Positions 7,724 to 17,145 of a DNA stretch of 64,000 bases are shown in pieces. The notes under the pieces were generated by a model. The model saw nothing but the letters and a program-made list of their open reading frames with translations. It was not told the DNA's origin and did no database searches. The translations under genes were made by a program, and so were the position numbers. Every line of letters begins with the position of its first letter. Positions within the stretch are counted from its first letter, which is position 1. Origin of the DNA: Limnobaculum parvum (GTDB taxonomy: Bacteria > Pseudomonadota > Gammaproteobacteria > Enterobacterales > Enterobacteriaceae); contig NZ_CP029185.2 in NCBI RefSeq assembly GCF_003096015.2, positions 3,243,501-3,307,500 of the forward strand, written 5' to 3'.

Positions 7724-9091
7724 TTAGATCGCCCAACCGCCAACGTAGAAAGTGACCAACGCAGCAGCAATTAACACAATACTGATATTCAGCTTTCTCC
7801 ACTCACCTGAGCAGATACGCCCAATCACCAGCGAGGCGAAGCCCAGCATAATACCGGTTACAATATTGGTAGTTAATACGATAAATACCGCACAAATCAA
7901 CCCTGCCATCGCATCAACGAAATCGTCAAAGTCCAGACGGGCAACGTTACTCAGCATCAGTAAACCCACATACATTAACGCAGGTGCGGTGGCATAACCC
8001 GGTACCAGACCGGCTAACGGAGAGAAAAACAGCAGCAGCAGGAACAGTACACCAACCACCAGCGCCGTTAACCCAGTGCGCCCACCCGCCGCGGTACCGG
8101 CAGCTGATTCAATATAGACGGCAGCAGGAGATGCCCCAACCAGACCCGATAACATGCTGCTAACGGAGTCCGTCGTCAGCGCGCGACCACCGTTGATGAT
8201 CTGCCCCTCTTTATCCAGCAGGTTAGCCTGACCGGCAACAGCACGGATAGTCCCGGTTGCGTCAAACACCGCGGTCATGACTAACGCCAGAATGCTCGGC
8301 AGAACCGTCAGTTGAAGGGCGCCCATAATGTCCAGACTGAAAATCAGTGAGGTACCATCTTTTGCCACTAAGGATGGCATCGAGCTCATGCCTTTATAAG
8401 TGACCGCCGGATCGAAGATCAAACCTAATACAGAAATCGCAACAATCACCAACAGAATGCCGCCCGGCACTTTCAAACGCTCTAAACCAATAATCACGGC
8501 CAAACCAATAAAGGCAATCATCACAGGAAAAGACGAGAAATCACCAAACTGTACCGGTAAACCCGCGCCCGGGTTTTTCACTACTGCACCAATACCGCTG
8601 GTCGCAATCATCAGTAGGAAAAGTCCGATACCAATACCGGTACCATGAGCGATACCAATAGGAATATTACGCAGAATCCATGCACGAATACCGGTAGCAG
8701 AGATCAGCGTAAACAGTACCCCCATCAGGAACACTGCCCCCAGCACGACAGGAATAGAAAGCCCCTGCCCTAACACCAAGCTAAACGCGGTAAATGCGGT
8801 CAGAGAAATAGCACAACCTACCGCCATAGGTAAGTTCGCCCACAGGCCCATGACTAAAGAACCCAACCCCGCAACCAGACAAGTAGCAACAAATACGGTT
8901 TCAACCGGAAAACCCGCTTGCCCTAACAGACTCGGAACCACAACGATGGAATAAACCATCGCCAGAAAAGTTGTCAAGCCAGCCAAAACTTCCTGACGGA
9001 CACTACTGTTCCGAGCAGAAATCTTAAAATAACGGTCAAGAGAACCTTTCTGATCGGAAGAACTCGTGTCCCGATCGTTAACATTCGACAT
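7724..9091 (-). CDS. Guanine/hypoxanthine permease, GhxP/GhxQ type (NCS2 family)
   Basis: A 455-residue inner-membrane purine permease of the AzgA-like NCS2 group. It aligns over its length with E. coli GhxP (YjcD) and GhxQ (YgfQ): VRQEVLAGLTTFLAMVYSI near residue 35, the FDATGTIRAVAGQANLLDK motif, and the substrate-loop sequence SPAAVYIESAAGTAAGGRTGLTA. By family, proton-coupled uptake of guanine and hypoxanthine. The reading frame opens five codons earlier (9106), but the ATG at 9091 has GAGGA at proper spacing. A PurR-like box lies upstream (9135-9150), consistent with purine repression. Confidence 0.92.
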   Translation of the reverse strand: MSNVNDRDTSSSDQKGSLDRYFKISARNSSVRQEVLAGLTTFLAMVYSIVVVPSLLGQAGFPVETVFVATCLVAGLGSLVMGLWANLPMAVGCAISLTAFTAFSLVLGQGLSIPVVLGAVFLMGVLFTLISATGIRAWILRNIPIGIAHGTGIGIGLFLLMIATSGIGAVVKNPGAGLPVQFGDFSSFPVMIAFIGLAVIIGLERLKVPGGILLVIVAISVLGLIFDPAVTYKGMSSMPSLVAKDGTSLIFSLDIMGALQLTVLPSILALVMTAVFDATGTIRAVAGQANLLDKEGQIINGGRALTTDSVSSMLSGLVGASPAAVYIESAAGTAAGGRTGLTALVVGVLFLLLLFFSPLAGLVPGYATAPALMYVGLLMLSNVARLDFDDFVDAMAGLICAVFIVLTTNIVTGIMLGFASLVIGRICSGEWRKLNISIVLIAAALVTFYVGGWAI

Positions 9092-9134
9092 TGGTGATGT
9101 CCTCAAAAGGAATAAAAAACAGTATAAATAGTTA

Positions 9135-9150
9135 AGGCAAACGATTATCT
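9135..9150 (-). promoter_or_regulatory. PurR-like operator of the purine permease
   Basis: AGGCAAACGATTATCT fits ANGCAANCGNTTNCNT at 10 of 11 defined positions (T for C at position 14). It is 44 bases ahead of the permease start, a usual place for a PurR repressor site. Purine permeases belong to the E. coli PurR regulon. Confidence 0.6.
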
Positions 9151-9224
9151 GAGCTTATATACCCCCATTTCAACTTTTATTATCAAATTTTGAGAGATTT
9201 TTACGTGGAAGGTAATTTGAGGAA

Positions 9225-9276
9225 ATAAAAACCGCTTATTGTTGCGTTTTTTTATAAAAAAGCAGCAATAAGCGGA
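9225..9276 (-). terminator. Terminator after the small membrane protein gene
   Basis: On the minus strand CCGCTTATTG pairs perfectly with CAATAAGCGG (10 bp, with a second inner AT-rich stem), then TTTTTATTT. Confidence 0.8.
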
Positions 9277-9321
9277 CTAATAAACGTAGGACGGATAATG
9301 ACTCTGAATGTTAGCCCAGAG

Positions 9322-9648
9322 TTAGTGCATCATCGACACACCCAAAAAGAACAGACAAATTAACAAAGGAAGACCTAAAAGTACCAGTTCAATAATTCTG
9401 ACCACCGGATTAAGCTCCTCACCTTCCGGCAAACGATACAACGCAATGGCATTAGCCAAGACAGCGATAAATGCAATAGAGCCTGCCACAAAAACATCAA
9501 CCAATACCACGCTTAATGTCCAGCCCAACTCATCACCAGCCAAACCAGATGCAAGCAATTTTTGATGCTGTGACCACTGCCATAGGTATAAGGCAAAAGG
9601 AACCAACAGGGATAAGATGCCTAAAATCCAGGAAATGCGTCTTAGCAT
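9322..9648 (-). CDS. Small inner-membrane protein of unknown function
   Basis: A 108-residue protein with three predicted membrane segments (about residues 5-23, 43-68 and 83-106) and short polar loops (SQHQKLLASGLAGDE, RLPEGEELNPV). I do not recognise a family. It has its own strong terminator downstream and lies 325 bases from the divergent kdp operon. The hydrophobic pattern and codon use look like a real gene. Confidence 0.65.
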   Translation of the reverse strand: MLRRISWILGILSLLVPFALYLWQWSQHQKLLASGLAGDELGWTLSVVLVDVFVAGSIAFIAVLANAIALYRLPEGEELNPVVRIIELVLLGLPLLICLFFLGVSMMH

Positions 9649-9868
9649 AGCAAAAACCTTAAATTAGAATAAAAAATGAAATTAACTCAAAAGAAATCAA
9701 TAATTGCTTAGAATTGGCCCTGTTACTACTGACTCTGAATTCTATGTTGAGAACCCCGCTACTATAACAACTAATAGCCCTTGGGAAATCCCCTGAAATG
9801 AGGAATTCGCTCACCACCGCCGCCAAGCCCCTTTCTACATACAGCTAACCTACCGTTATCTTGCTATT

Positions 9869-9885
9869 TTTATATTATTTTTACG
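9869..9885 (+). promoter_or_regulatory. KdpE-binding box upstream of kdpFABCDE
   Basis: TTTATATTATTTTTACG agrees at 14 of 17 positions with the T-rich KdpE site described for the E. coli kdp promoter. It lies about 90 bases before kdpF, ahead of CTTTGCA (9911-9917) and TACCCTTTC (9928-9936), which also resemble the E. coli promoter. The remainder of 9649-9973 holds nothing else that I recognise. Confidence 0.7.
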
Positions 9886-9973
9886 CTTTTCAAATATCTT
9901 TTATCAAAATCTTTGCATCCTAACCGCTACCCTTTCTTAAACTACCAATAAATATTCCATTCAGGAAATGATC

Positions 9974-10063
9974 ATGAGCCTAAGCCTTATTGTCGGGGTC
10001 ATATTTGTTGTACTCCTCCTCGGCTACCTTATTTATGCGCTATTTCATGCGGAGGATTTCTAA
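9974..10063 (+). CDS. kdpF: K+-transporting ATPase subunit KdpF
   Basis: A 29-residue single-span membrane peptide that stabilises the KdpABC complex. The sequence MSLSLIVGVIFVVLLLGYL continues to a YALFHAEDF end and matches E. coli KdpF in length and in its LLLGYLxYAL core and acidic end. The ATG at 9974 has AGGA seven bases upstream; an in-frame ATG at 9968 is less well placed. The TAA stop shares one base with the kdpA start (TAATG), so translation is coupled. Confidence 0.95.
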   Translation: MSLSLIVGVIFVVLLLGYLIYALFHAEDF

Positions 10064-11739
10064 TGACCATCACTCTGCTACTCACTATCGGCGCATTTCT
10101 GGCCATATTAATCATTCTGTCCCTGCCATTAAGCCGCTTACTGGTCCGGCTAATTGACGGAGAGCTCCCTTATAACATCATGCAGATAGAAAAAAAGCTG
10201 TGGCGCCTCGGTACCGTTAAGCCGAAAGAGATGACTAAATATCAATATGCTCTCGCCATTGTGGTATTTAATCTCAGCGGGCTTATCTTGCTCTTTGTCT
10301 TGCTGATGACTCAAGCATGGCTCCCCCTCAATCCAGAAAAAATGCCCAACCTATCTTGGCATCTCGCGCTGAATACTGCCGTTAGCTTTGTCACTAATAC
10401 CAACTGGCAGGCCTACAGCGGCGAAAATACCCTTAGCTATTTCAGCCAAATGGTTGGCTTAACGGTGCAAAACTTCTTATCCGCAGCAACCGGCATTGCC
10501 GTTGCGCTGGTATTTATCCGCGCCTTTAGCCGCAAATTATCGCCCAGTGTCGGTAATGCCTGGGTCGATTTGACGCGAATTGTTATTTATCTTCTGTTAC
10601 CGCTCTCTTTGCTGCTGGCGCTATTTTTTGTCAGCCAGGGCGTTCTCCAAAATGTCAGCCCTTACCTTCATCTGACTACATTAGAAGGAGCATCTCAAGT
10701 TCTGCCGATGGGGCCAGTTGCTTCACAGGAAGCAATAAAATTATTGGGAACTAACGGCGGTGGATTCTTTGGCGCTAATTCTGCTCACCCATTTGAAAAC
10801 CCAACCGCACTCAGCAACATGGTACAAATGCTGGCAATACTCCTTATCCCTTGTGCATTGTGTATGGCTTTTGGCCGCGCCGTTGGTGACACCCGCCAAA
10901 GTAATGCGCTGCTATGGTGTATGTCGTTAATCTTTATCGTGGCGGTTATTGCAGTTTTTTATGCCGAATTGAATGGCCCTGATTACCTGACGGCCTTAGG
11001 ATTAAACAACAGCATTAATATGGAGGGGAAAGAGAGCCGTTTTGGTTTAATTGCCTCTGCACTATACGCAGTGGTCACCACGGCAGCTTCATGCGGAGCG
11101 GTTAATGCCACGCATGATTCCTTCACCGCACTTGGCGGGATGGTGCCTCTGTGGCTCATGCAAATTGGTGAGGTGATATTTGGCGGCGTTGGTTCAGGAC
11201 TTTACGGCATGTTGCTGTTTGTTTTGCTGACGGTGTTTGTCTCCGGGTTAATGATTGGCCGTAGCCCCGAGTATTTAGGCAAAAAGATCGAAAGTTTTGA
11301 AATAAAAATGACCGCCTTAGCGATACTGGTCACACCAACGCTGGTACTGGTAGGTACTGCACTGGCGGTAAGCGTCGATGCAGGTAAAACTGCGATTCTC
11401 AACCCCGGTGCTCACGGTTTTACCGAAATTTTGTATGCCCTATCTTCCGCCGCCAACAATAACGGTAGCGCTTTTGCCGGACTTAGCGTCAATACCCCAT
11501 TCTATAACCTGCTACTGGCGCTGGTGATGCTAGCGGGCCGTTTTGGCGTCATTGTACCAGTACTCGCCATTGCCGGGTCACTGGCAGAAAAGAAACAGCA
11601 ACCGACCAGCAGTGGAACATTGCCCACTCACGGCCCCATCTTTATCTGCCTGTTAATTGGCACCATTTTGCTGGTCGGCGCGCTGACTTTTGTTCCAGCA
11701 CTAGCTCTGGGGCCGGTTGCTGAATATCTTCAGTTTTAA
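10063..11739 (+). CDS. kdpA: K+-transporting ATPase subunit A, KdpA
   Basis: A 558-residue inner-membrane protein of the superfamily of K+ transporters and the potassium-binding channel-like subunit of the Kdp pump. Selectivity-filter-like loops are visible: TNTNWQAYSGE (first), LGTNGGGFFGANSAHPFENP (second), TTAASCGAVNATHDSFTALGG (third) and SSAANNNGSAFAGL (fourth). About ten membrane helices. Length matches E. coli KdpA (557). It overlaps kdpF by one base and kdpB starts 29 bases downstream. Confidence 0.99.
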   Translation: MTITLLLTIGAFLAILIILSLPLSRLLVRLIDGELPYNIMQIEKKLWRLGTVKPKEMTKYQYALAIVVFNLSGLILLFVLLMTQAWLPLNPEKMPNLSWHLALNTAVSFVTNTNWQAYSGENTLSYFSQMVGLTVQNFLSAATGIAVALVFIRAFSRKLSPSVGNAWVDLTRIVIYLLLPLSLLLALFFVSQGVLQNVSPYLHLTTLEGASQVLPMGPVASQEAIKLLGTNGGGFFGANSAHPFENPTALSNMVQMLAILLIPCALCMAFGRAVGDTRQSNALLWCMSLIFIVAVIAVFYAELNGPDYLTALGLNNSINMEGKESRFGLIASALYAVVTTAASCGAVNATHDSFTALGGMVPLWLMQIGEVIFGGVGSGLYGMLLFVLLTVFVSGLMIGRSPEYLGKKIESFEIKMTALAILVTPTLVLVGTALAVSVDAGKTAILNPGAHGFTEILYALSSAANNNGSAFAGLSVNTPFYNLLLALVMLAGRFGVIVPVLAIAGSLAEKKQQPTSSGTLPTHGPIFICLLIGTILLVGALTFVPALALGPVAEYLQF

Positions 11740-11768
11740 TTCCGCAGATAAATCAAAGAGAAATCATT

Positions 11769-13835
11769 ATGACTCGTCAACACAACACATTATTTGCGGC
11801 CAAACTGGTACGGCAATCGCTGAAGGAAGCGGTAAAAAAACTGGATCCCCGCATTCAATGGCGTAATCCCGTGATGTTTGTGGTCTATTTGGGTAGCCTG
11901 ATAGCCACAGTCATCTGGCTGGCGATCCTCGCGGGTGCCGCTGACGGAAATGCCCTCTTTACCGGCAATATTGCCCTATGGCTGTGGTTTACCGTGCTGT
12001 TTGCCAATTTGGCTGAAGCGCTGGCTGAAGGCCGTAGCAAAGCACAGGCAGAAAGCCTAAAAGGCGTGAAAAAAACCAGTTGGGCGACCCGATTATCGGA
12101 ACCTCATCCTGACGCATCTTCTGAACAAGTCACCTCAGAACAATTACAAAAAGGGGATATCGTGCTGGTTAAAGCCGGGGAAACTATTCCCTGTGATGGG
12201 GAGATCCTTGAGGGGGGTGCATCCGTTGATGAAAGTGCTATCACCGGTGAGTCTGCCCCGGTGATTCGCGAAGCGGGCGGTGACTTCTCCTCCGTTACCG
12301 GAGGTACCCGATTGCTGTCTGACTGGTTAATGATTCGCAGTACCGTCAATCAGGGAGAAACCTTCCTTGATAGAATGATCGCCATGGTTGAGGGCGCAAA
12401 ACGGCGTAAAACCCCCAATGAAGTCGCACTAAGCATTTTGCTGATTGCATTAACCATCGTATTTTTAGTGGCAACGGTCACTATCCTGCCATTTTCTATC
12501 TTCAGCGTTGAAAACAGCCATTCGGGAACGGCGGTTGGGATTATTACCCTGATTGCGCTATTAGTTTGCCTGATCCCTACCACCATTAGCGGTTTACTGT
12601 CTGCTATTGGCGTTGCCGGAATGAGCCGAATGCTGGAAGCCAATGTTATCGCCACCAGCGGCCGTGCCGTTGAAGCCGCTGGTGATGTCGATGTTTTACT
12701 GCTAGATAAAACCGGAACGATCACGCTGGGGAACCGTCAGGCATCCGAATTTTTACCGGCCCCCGGAGTCAATGAAAAAGCCTTGGCCGATGCCGCCCAG
12801 CTCGCCTCACTGGCGGATGAAACACCAGAAGGCCGCAGTATTGTGATACTGGCAAAACAGCGCTTTAATCTGCGTGAACGAGATATCAGCAGCCTGAATG
12901 CCTCTTTTATTCCTTTCTCGGCTCAAACCCGAATGAGCGGCGTTAATATTCAAGATAGAAAAATACGCAAAGGCGCCGTTGATGCCATTCGTAACTATAT
13001 GCAGTCCAATCATGTGGCTTTTCCTGCTGAGGTCAACGAACTGGTAGAGCGAGTGGCTCGTACTGGTGGGACGCCGTTAGTCGTGGCGGATAACCTCACC
13101 GTTTTAGGTGTTGTGGCCCTGAAAGATATTGTCAAAGGCGGCATCAAAGAGCGTTTCGCCCAGTTACGACTGATGGGAATAAAAACCGTGATGATCACCG
13201 GTGACAATCATCTGACCGCCGGTGCCATTGCCGCAGAAGCCGGTGTAGATGATTTTCTCTCGGAGGCAACGCCAGAGGCGAAATTAGCCCTCATCCGTCA
13301 ATATCAGGCAGAAGGTCGGTTGGTCGCCATGACCGGAGACGGCACTAACGATGCCCCTGCGCTTGCTCAGGCCGATGTAGCCGTTGCTATGAACTCAGGC
13401 ACTCAGGCAGCCAAAGAGGCGGGAAACATGGTGGATCTGGACTCAAACCCCACCAAACTGATTGAAGTGGTACACATAGGCAAACAGATGCTAATGACCC
13501 GAGGCGCATTGACCACGTTTAGTCTCTCCAATGATGTTGCCAAATATTTTGCCATTATCCCGGCCGCATTTGCGGCCACTTATCCTCAACTTAATATGCT
13601 GAATATTATGCATTTGAGTACGCCAACCTCTGCCATTCTCTCTGCGGTGATCTTTAATGCTCTAATTATTATTTTTCTGATTCCGCTGGCATTAAAAGGC
13701 GTGAGCTATAAATCAATGACGGCTTCGGCATTGTTACGCCGCAATTTATTTATCTATGGATTTGGCGGTCTGCTGGTTCCGTTTATTGGTATCAAGCTGC
13801 TCGATATGTTGTTAACCCTGATTGGTCTGGCATAA
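11769..13835 (+). CDS. kdpB: K+-transporting ATPase subunit B, KdpB
   Basis: A 688-residue P-type ATPase, the catalytic subunit that drives potassium uptake by KdpFABC. The phosphorylation motif DKTGT begins at Asp313. The actuator loop is ESAITGESAPV, the hinge/ATP-binding motif is VMITGDNHLTA, and MTGDGTNDAPALAQADVAVAM is the Mg2+ site. SLSNDVAKYFAIIPA is the characteristic KdpB membrane segment. Length is close to E. coli KdpB (682). AAAGAGAAATC precedes the ATG as ribosome site. Confidence 0.99.
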   Translation: MTRQHNTLFAAKLVRQSLKEAVKKLDPRIQWRNPVMFVVYLGSLIATVIWLAILAGAADGNALFTGNIALWLWFTVLFANLAEALAEGRSKAQAESLKGVKKTSWATRLSEPHPDASSEQVTSEQLQKGDIVLVKAGETIPCDGEILEGGASVDESAITGESAPVIREAGGDFSSVTGGTRLLSDWLMIRSTVNQGETFLDRMIAMVEGAKRRKTPNEVALSILLIALTIVFLVATVTILPFSIFSVENSHSGTAVGIITLIALLVCLIPTTISGLLSAIGVAGMSRMLEANVIATSGRAVEAAGDVDVLLLDKTGTITLGNRQASEFLPAPGVNEKALADAAQLASLADETPEGRSIVILAKQRFNLRERDISSLNASFIPFSAQTRMSGVNIQDRKIRKGAVDAIRNYMQSNHVAFPAEVNELVERVARTGGTPLVVADNLTVLGVVALKDIVKGGIKERFAQLRLMGIKTVMITGDNHLTAGAIAAEAGVDDFLSEATPEAKLALIRQYQAEGRLVAMTGDGTNDAPALAQADVAVAMNSGTQAAKEAGNMVDLDSNPTKLIEVVHIGKQMLMTRGALTTFSLSNDVAKYFAIIPAAFAATYPQLNMLNIMHLSTPTSAILSAVIFNALIIIFLIPLALKGVSYKSMTASALLRRNLFIYGFGGLLVPFIGIKLLDMLLTLIGLA

Positions 13836-13858
13836 CGCCTCAAACTGGATACCTGTAT

Positions 13859-14437
13859 ATGAACTATTTACGTCCTTCTATCGTACTCTTGTTATTTCTA
13901 ACACTGGCTACCGGCCTGATTTATCCTCTCGTCGTAACCGGGCTGGCTCACCTGTTTTTCCCTCAACAGGCATACGGTTCGTTAATCACGGTACACAACA
14001 AAGTCATCGGCTCTGCCCTGATTGGTCAGACATTCAACCAAGCGGGCTATTTCAGCGGTCGCCCTTCTGCCACCGGTACTGAACCTTACAATCCGCTCTC
14101 TTCTGGAGCCAGTAATCTGGCGGGAAGCAATCCGTTGTTGAAACAGCGCATTAGTAACGATATCCAACGATTACAGTTGGCTAACCCCGATGCAAAAATT
14201 CCGGTTCCGGCTGAGTTGGTACTGGCGTCCGCCAGTGGATTAGATCCACATATTTCTCCACAAAGCGCCTATTTTCAGGTACCAAGAATCGCATCTATTC
14301 GCCATTTCTCACCTGAACAAGTTAGACAATTAATTAAATTGCATACACAAACACCGCTGAGTATTCTCGGTGAACCAGTGGTTAATGTACTCGAGCTGAA
14401 TGTAGCTCTAGATAACGCAACTCAGGCGGGGCAATAA
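13859..14437 (+). CDS. kdpC: K+-transporting ATPase subunit C, KdpC
   Basis: A 192-residue single-span membrane protein that couples KdpA and KdpB and helps ATP binding. One N-terminal helix (residues 6-30) precedes a periplasmic domain with the family motifs GSALIGQTF, YFSGRPSAT, GASNLAGSNPLL and ASASGLDPHISPQSAYFQVPRIA. Length matches E. coli KdpC (190). It sits 23 bases after kdpB and 8 bases before kdpD in the same operon. Confidence 0.98.
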   Translation: MNYLRPSIVLLLFLTLATGLIYPLVVTGLAHLFFPQQAYGSLITVHNKVIGSALIGQTFNQAGYFSGRPSATGTEPYNPLSSGASNLAGSNPLLKQRISNDIQRLQLANPDAKIPVPAELVLASASGLDPHISPQSAYFQVPRIASIRHFSPEQVRQLIKLHTQTPLSILGEPVVNVLELNVALDNATQAGQ

Positions 14438-14445
14438 ACATCGTT

Positions 14446-17145
14446 ATGCCTAATAATGAAATCCAGCGGCCCGATCCGGACAAATTACTTGCCCAAGTGA
14501 ATGAAGATACCCGTGGCAAGTTGAAAATCTTTTTTGGTGCCTGCGCCGGGGTAGGAAAAACCTATGCCATGCTACAGGAAGCACAGCGCCTAAGAGCTCA
14601 GGGTCTTGATGTGGTCGCGGGAATTATTGAAACCCACGGCCGTGATGAGACAGCCGCACTGCTGGATGGTTTAGAAACGCTGCCATTAAAGCGAATTCAA
14701 CTGCGTAGCCACCAGATCAGAGAGTTCGATCTTGATGCCGCCCTTGCCCGCCACCCTGCAGTGATGCTGATTGATGAACTCGCCCATACCAACGCGCCGA
14801 GTTCTCGCCACCCTAAACGCTGGCAAGATGTGGAGGAGTTGTTAAATGCAGGCATTGATGTTTTCACTACCATCAATGTGCAGCATCTGGAAAGTTTGAA
14901 TGATGTGGTTGGGGGGATTACCGGTATTCGAGTACGAGAAACCGTGCCAGACCATATGTTTGATGATGCCACCGACGTTATTCTGGTGGATATTCCACCG
15001 GACGATCTGCGCCAGCGCCTGAATGAAGGCAAGGTATATCTGCCCGGACAAGCCGAACGCGCCATTGAGCACTTCTTTCGTAAAGGAAATCTGATCGCCC
15101 TGCGAGAGCTGGCGCTGCGCCGAACCGCCGATCGGGTAGATGAACAGATGCAAGCCTACCGAAAATCCGGCGAGAAAGAGCGAGTGTGGCATACCCGAGA
15201 TGCCATTTTGTTGTGCATCGGCCGTCATTCCGGCAGTGATAAACTGGTGAGAGCCGCCGCTCGACTGGCCGCAAAACTGGGTTGCATTTGGCATGCGGTG
15301 TATGTTGAAACACCAAGACTGCATAAAATGGCTAAAAACCAACGGCGTGCAATTCTAATGTCCCTTAAGCTGGCACAAGAGTTAGGCGCAGAGACGACAA
15401 CCCTCTCCGATCCCAATGAGGAACAGGCTATCTTGCGCTATGCCCGGGAGCATAACCTAGGGAAAATTCTAATCGGACGCCGCAGTGAACAACGTTGGAA
15501 ACTGCGGGGTAGCTTTGCCGATCGTCTGGGGAAATTAGGGCCAGACCTCGACCTCGTGATTATTGCCGTAGAAGATACCCCTCATCCATCACCTACTAAA
15601 GAGAGCGACAGCCGCCCCGCTACGGAAAAATGGCGACTGGAACTGTGCGGTGGTGCCGTTGCCATTCTACTCTGCTCTTTAATTACGCTGTTGGCACAAT
15701 GGCAGTTGCCTATGTTCGATCTGGCAAACATTGTGATGATCTATTTGCTGGGCGTGGTCATTATTGCTCTGCTTTATGGCCGCTGGCCCTCTGTGTTTGC
15801 CACGGTGATCAACGTTGCCAGCTTCGATCTGTTTTTTGTTCAGCCCCGCTGGTCACTGTCAGTCACCGATGCGCAATATATCGTTACTTTCTGTGTCATG
15901 CTTTGTGTTGGTCTGGTGATCGGTAACCTCACTTCCGGCGTGCGCTATCAGGCTAAAGTCGCCAGACTGCGTGAACAGCGCGCCCGGCATATGTATGAAA
16001 TGTCAAAAGTTCTCAGTCAGGCGCTGACCATTGAGGATATTGCTAAAAGTAGCGAACGCTTTATTAACGGCAGTTTTAATGCCAAGAGTGCGTTATTGCT
16101 ACCGAATAGTAATAACCGGTTGCAGGAAGTGAAGTCAGACAATCAGCCATCGATGACCGTTGATGAATCCATCGCTCACTGGTGTTTTGATAAACGTCTG
16201 CCCGCAGGCTCAGGTACCGATACGTTACCCAGCGTTCCTTATCAGTTGCAGCCGTTAATAAGCCAAAATAGAACGCTGGGAGTTTTAGCCATTGAACCCA
16301 CTAGCCTGAGACAGCTTATGGTGCCGGAGCAACAGCGGCTGCTCCAAACTTACAGCGTACTCATCTCTAACGCCCTTGAACGACTCGACTTGATTCACGC
16401 CGCCGAAGAAGCAAAGCTGAGTTCAGAACGAGAACAGTTGCGTAATTCTCTGCTGGCGGCACTATCCCACGATCTGCGAACCCCACTAACCGTGTTGTTA
16501 GGGCAAACAGAAATGCTGGCTTCCGATCTGAAAAAAAGCCACCATCCTCACTATCAGCAGGCCGAAAAGATCCGTCAGTACATTTTGAGTACCACTCAAT
16601 TAGTCAATAACCTGCTGGATATGGCCCGCATCCAATCTGGCGGTTTTACGCTGAAAAAAGAGTGGCAATCACTGGAAGAGATCGTCGGCAGTGCGCTACA
16701 TACGCTGGAAGGGATACTAGAAGAGAATCAATTGGTTATCCACATTCCCGCAGATTTACCGCTGATTAACTGCGATTCATCTCTGCTTGAGCGTGTTTTT
16801 CTTAATTTGCTGGAAAATGCGGTGAAGTATGCGGGGCCTCAAGCCACTATTAGTATCAGTGCCACGATTCAGTCGGAACAACAGGCCATTGAAGTTATCG
16901 TGCGAGATAACGGTACCGGTATTATTCACGGGCAAGAGCTAGCAATATTTGATAAGTTTTCCCGGGGCAACAAAGAGTCCGCCATTCATGGTATTGGGCT
17001 TGGTCTGGCAATTTGTCAGGCGATTATTCATTTGCATGGTGGTCGTATCCGTGCAGAAAATAATCCCGATGGCGGAGCCTGGTTTTACTTCACTTTACCT
17101 CTCGAGCCCCAACCCGAAATCATAACCAGTATGGAAGAATCATGA
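14446..17145 (+). CDS. kdpD: Sensor histidine kinase KdpD
   Basis: An 899-residue potassium/turgor sensor kinase. Domains in order: the N-terminal KdpD domain with Walker A GACAGVGKT (31-39) and DELAHTN; a universal-stress-like domain (about 255-370, LCIGRHSGSDKLVRAAARLA); four membrane helices (about 400-500, ending with the NLTSGVRYQAK linker); a GAF-like region; the dimerisation domain with phospho-accepting His675 in AALSHDLRTPLTVL; and the HATPase domain (NLLENAVKYA, DNGTGI, GIGLGLAI). E. coli KdpD is 894 residues with His673. Its stop overlaps kdpE by 4 bases. Confidence 0.99.
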   Translation: MPNNEIQRPDPDKLLAQVNEDTRGKLKIFFGACAGVGKTYAMLQEAQRLRAQGLDVVAGIIETHGRDETAALLDGLETLPLKRIQLRSHQIREFDLDAALARHPAVMLIDELAHTNAPSSRHPKRWQDVEELLNAGIDVFTTINVQHLESLNDVVGGITGIRVRETVPDHMFDDATDVILVDIPPDDLRQRLNEGKVYLPGQAERAIEHFFRKGNLIALRELALRRTADRVDEQMQAYRKSGEKERVWHTRDAILLCIGRHSGSDKLVRAAARLAAKLGCIWHAVYVETPRLHKMAKNQRRAILMSLKLAQELGAETTTLSDPNEEQAILRYAREHNLGKILIGRRSEQRWKLRGSFADRLGKLGPDLDLVIIAVEDTPHPSPTKESDSRPATEKWRLELCGGAVAILLCSLITLLAQWQLPMFDLANIVMIYLLGVVIIALLYGRWPSVFATVINVASFDLFFVQPRWSLSVTDAQYIVTFCVMLCVGLVIGNLTSGVRYQAKVARLREQRARHMYEMSKVLSQALTIEDIAKSSERFINGSFNAKSALLLPNSNNRLQEVKSDNQPSMTVDESIAHWCFDKRLPAGSGTDTLPSVPYQLQPLISQNRTLGVLAIEPTSLRQLMVPEQQRLLQTYSVLISNALERLDLIHAAEEAKLSSEREQLRNSLLAALSHDLRTPLTVLLGQTEMLASDLKKSHHPHYQQAEKIRQYILSTTQLVNNLLDMARIQSGGFTLKKEWQSLEEIVGSALHTLEGILEENQLVIHIPADLPLINCDSSLLERVFLNLLENAVKYAGPQATISISATIQSEQQAIEVIVRDNGTGIIHGQELAIFDKFSRGNKESAIHGIGLGLAICQAIIHLHGGRIRAENNPDGGAWFYFTLPLEPQPEIITSMEES

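Noticed and set aside
15630..15926. 98-codon frame inside kdpD
   Set aside because: It is out of frame within an intact kdpD of normal length and has no ribosome site.
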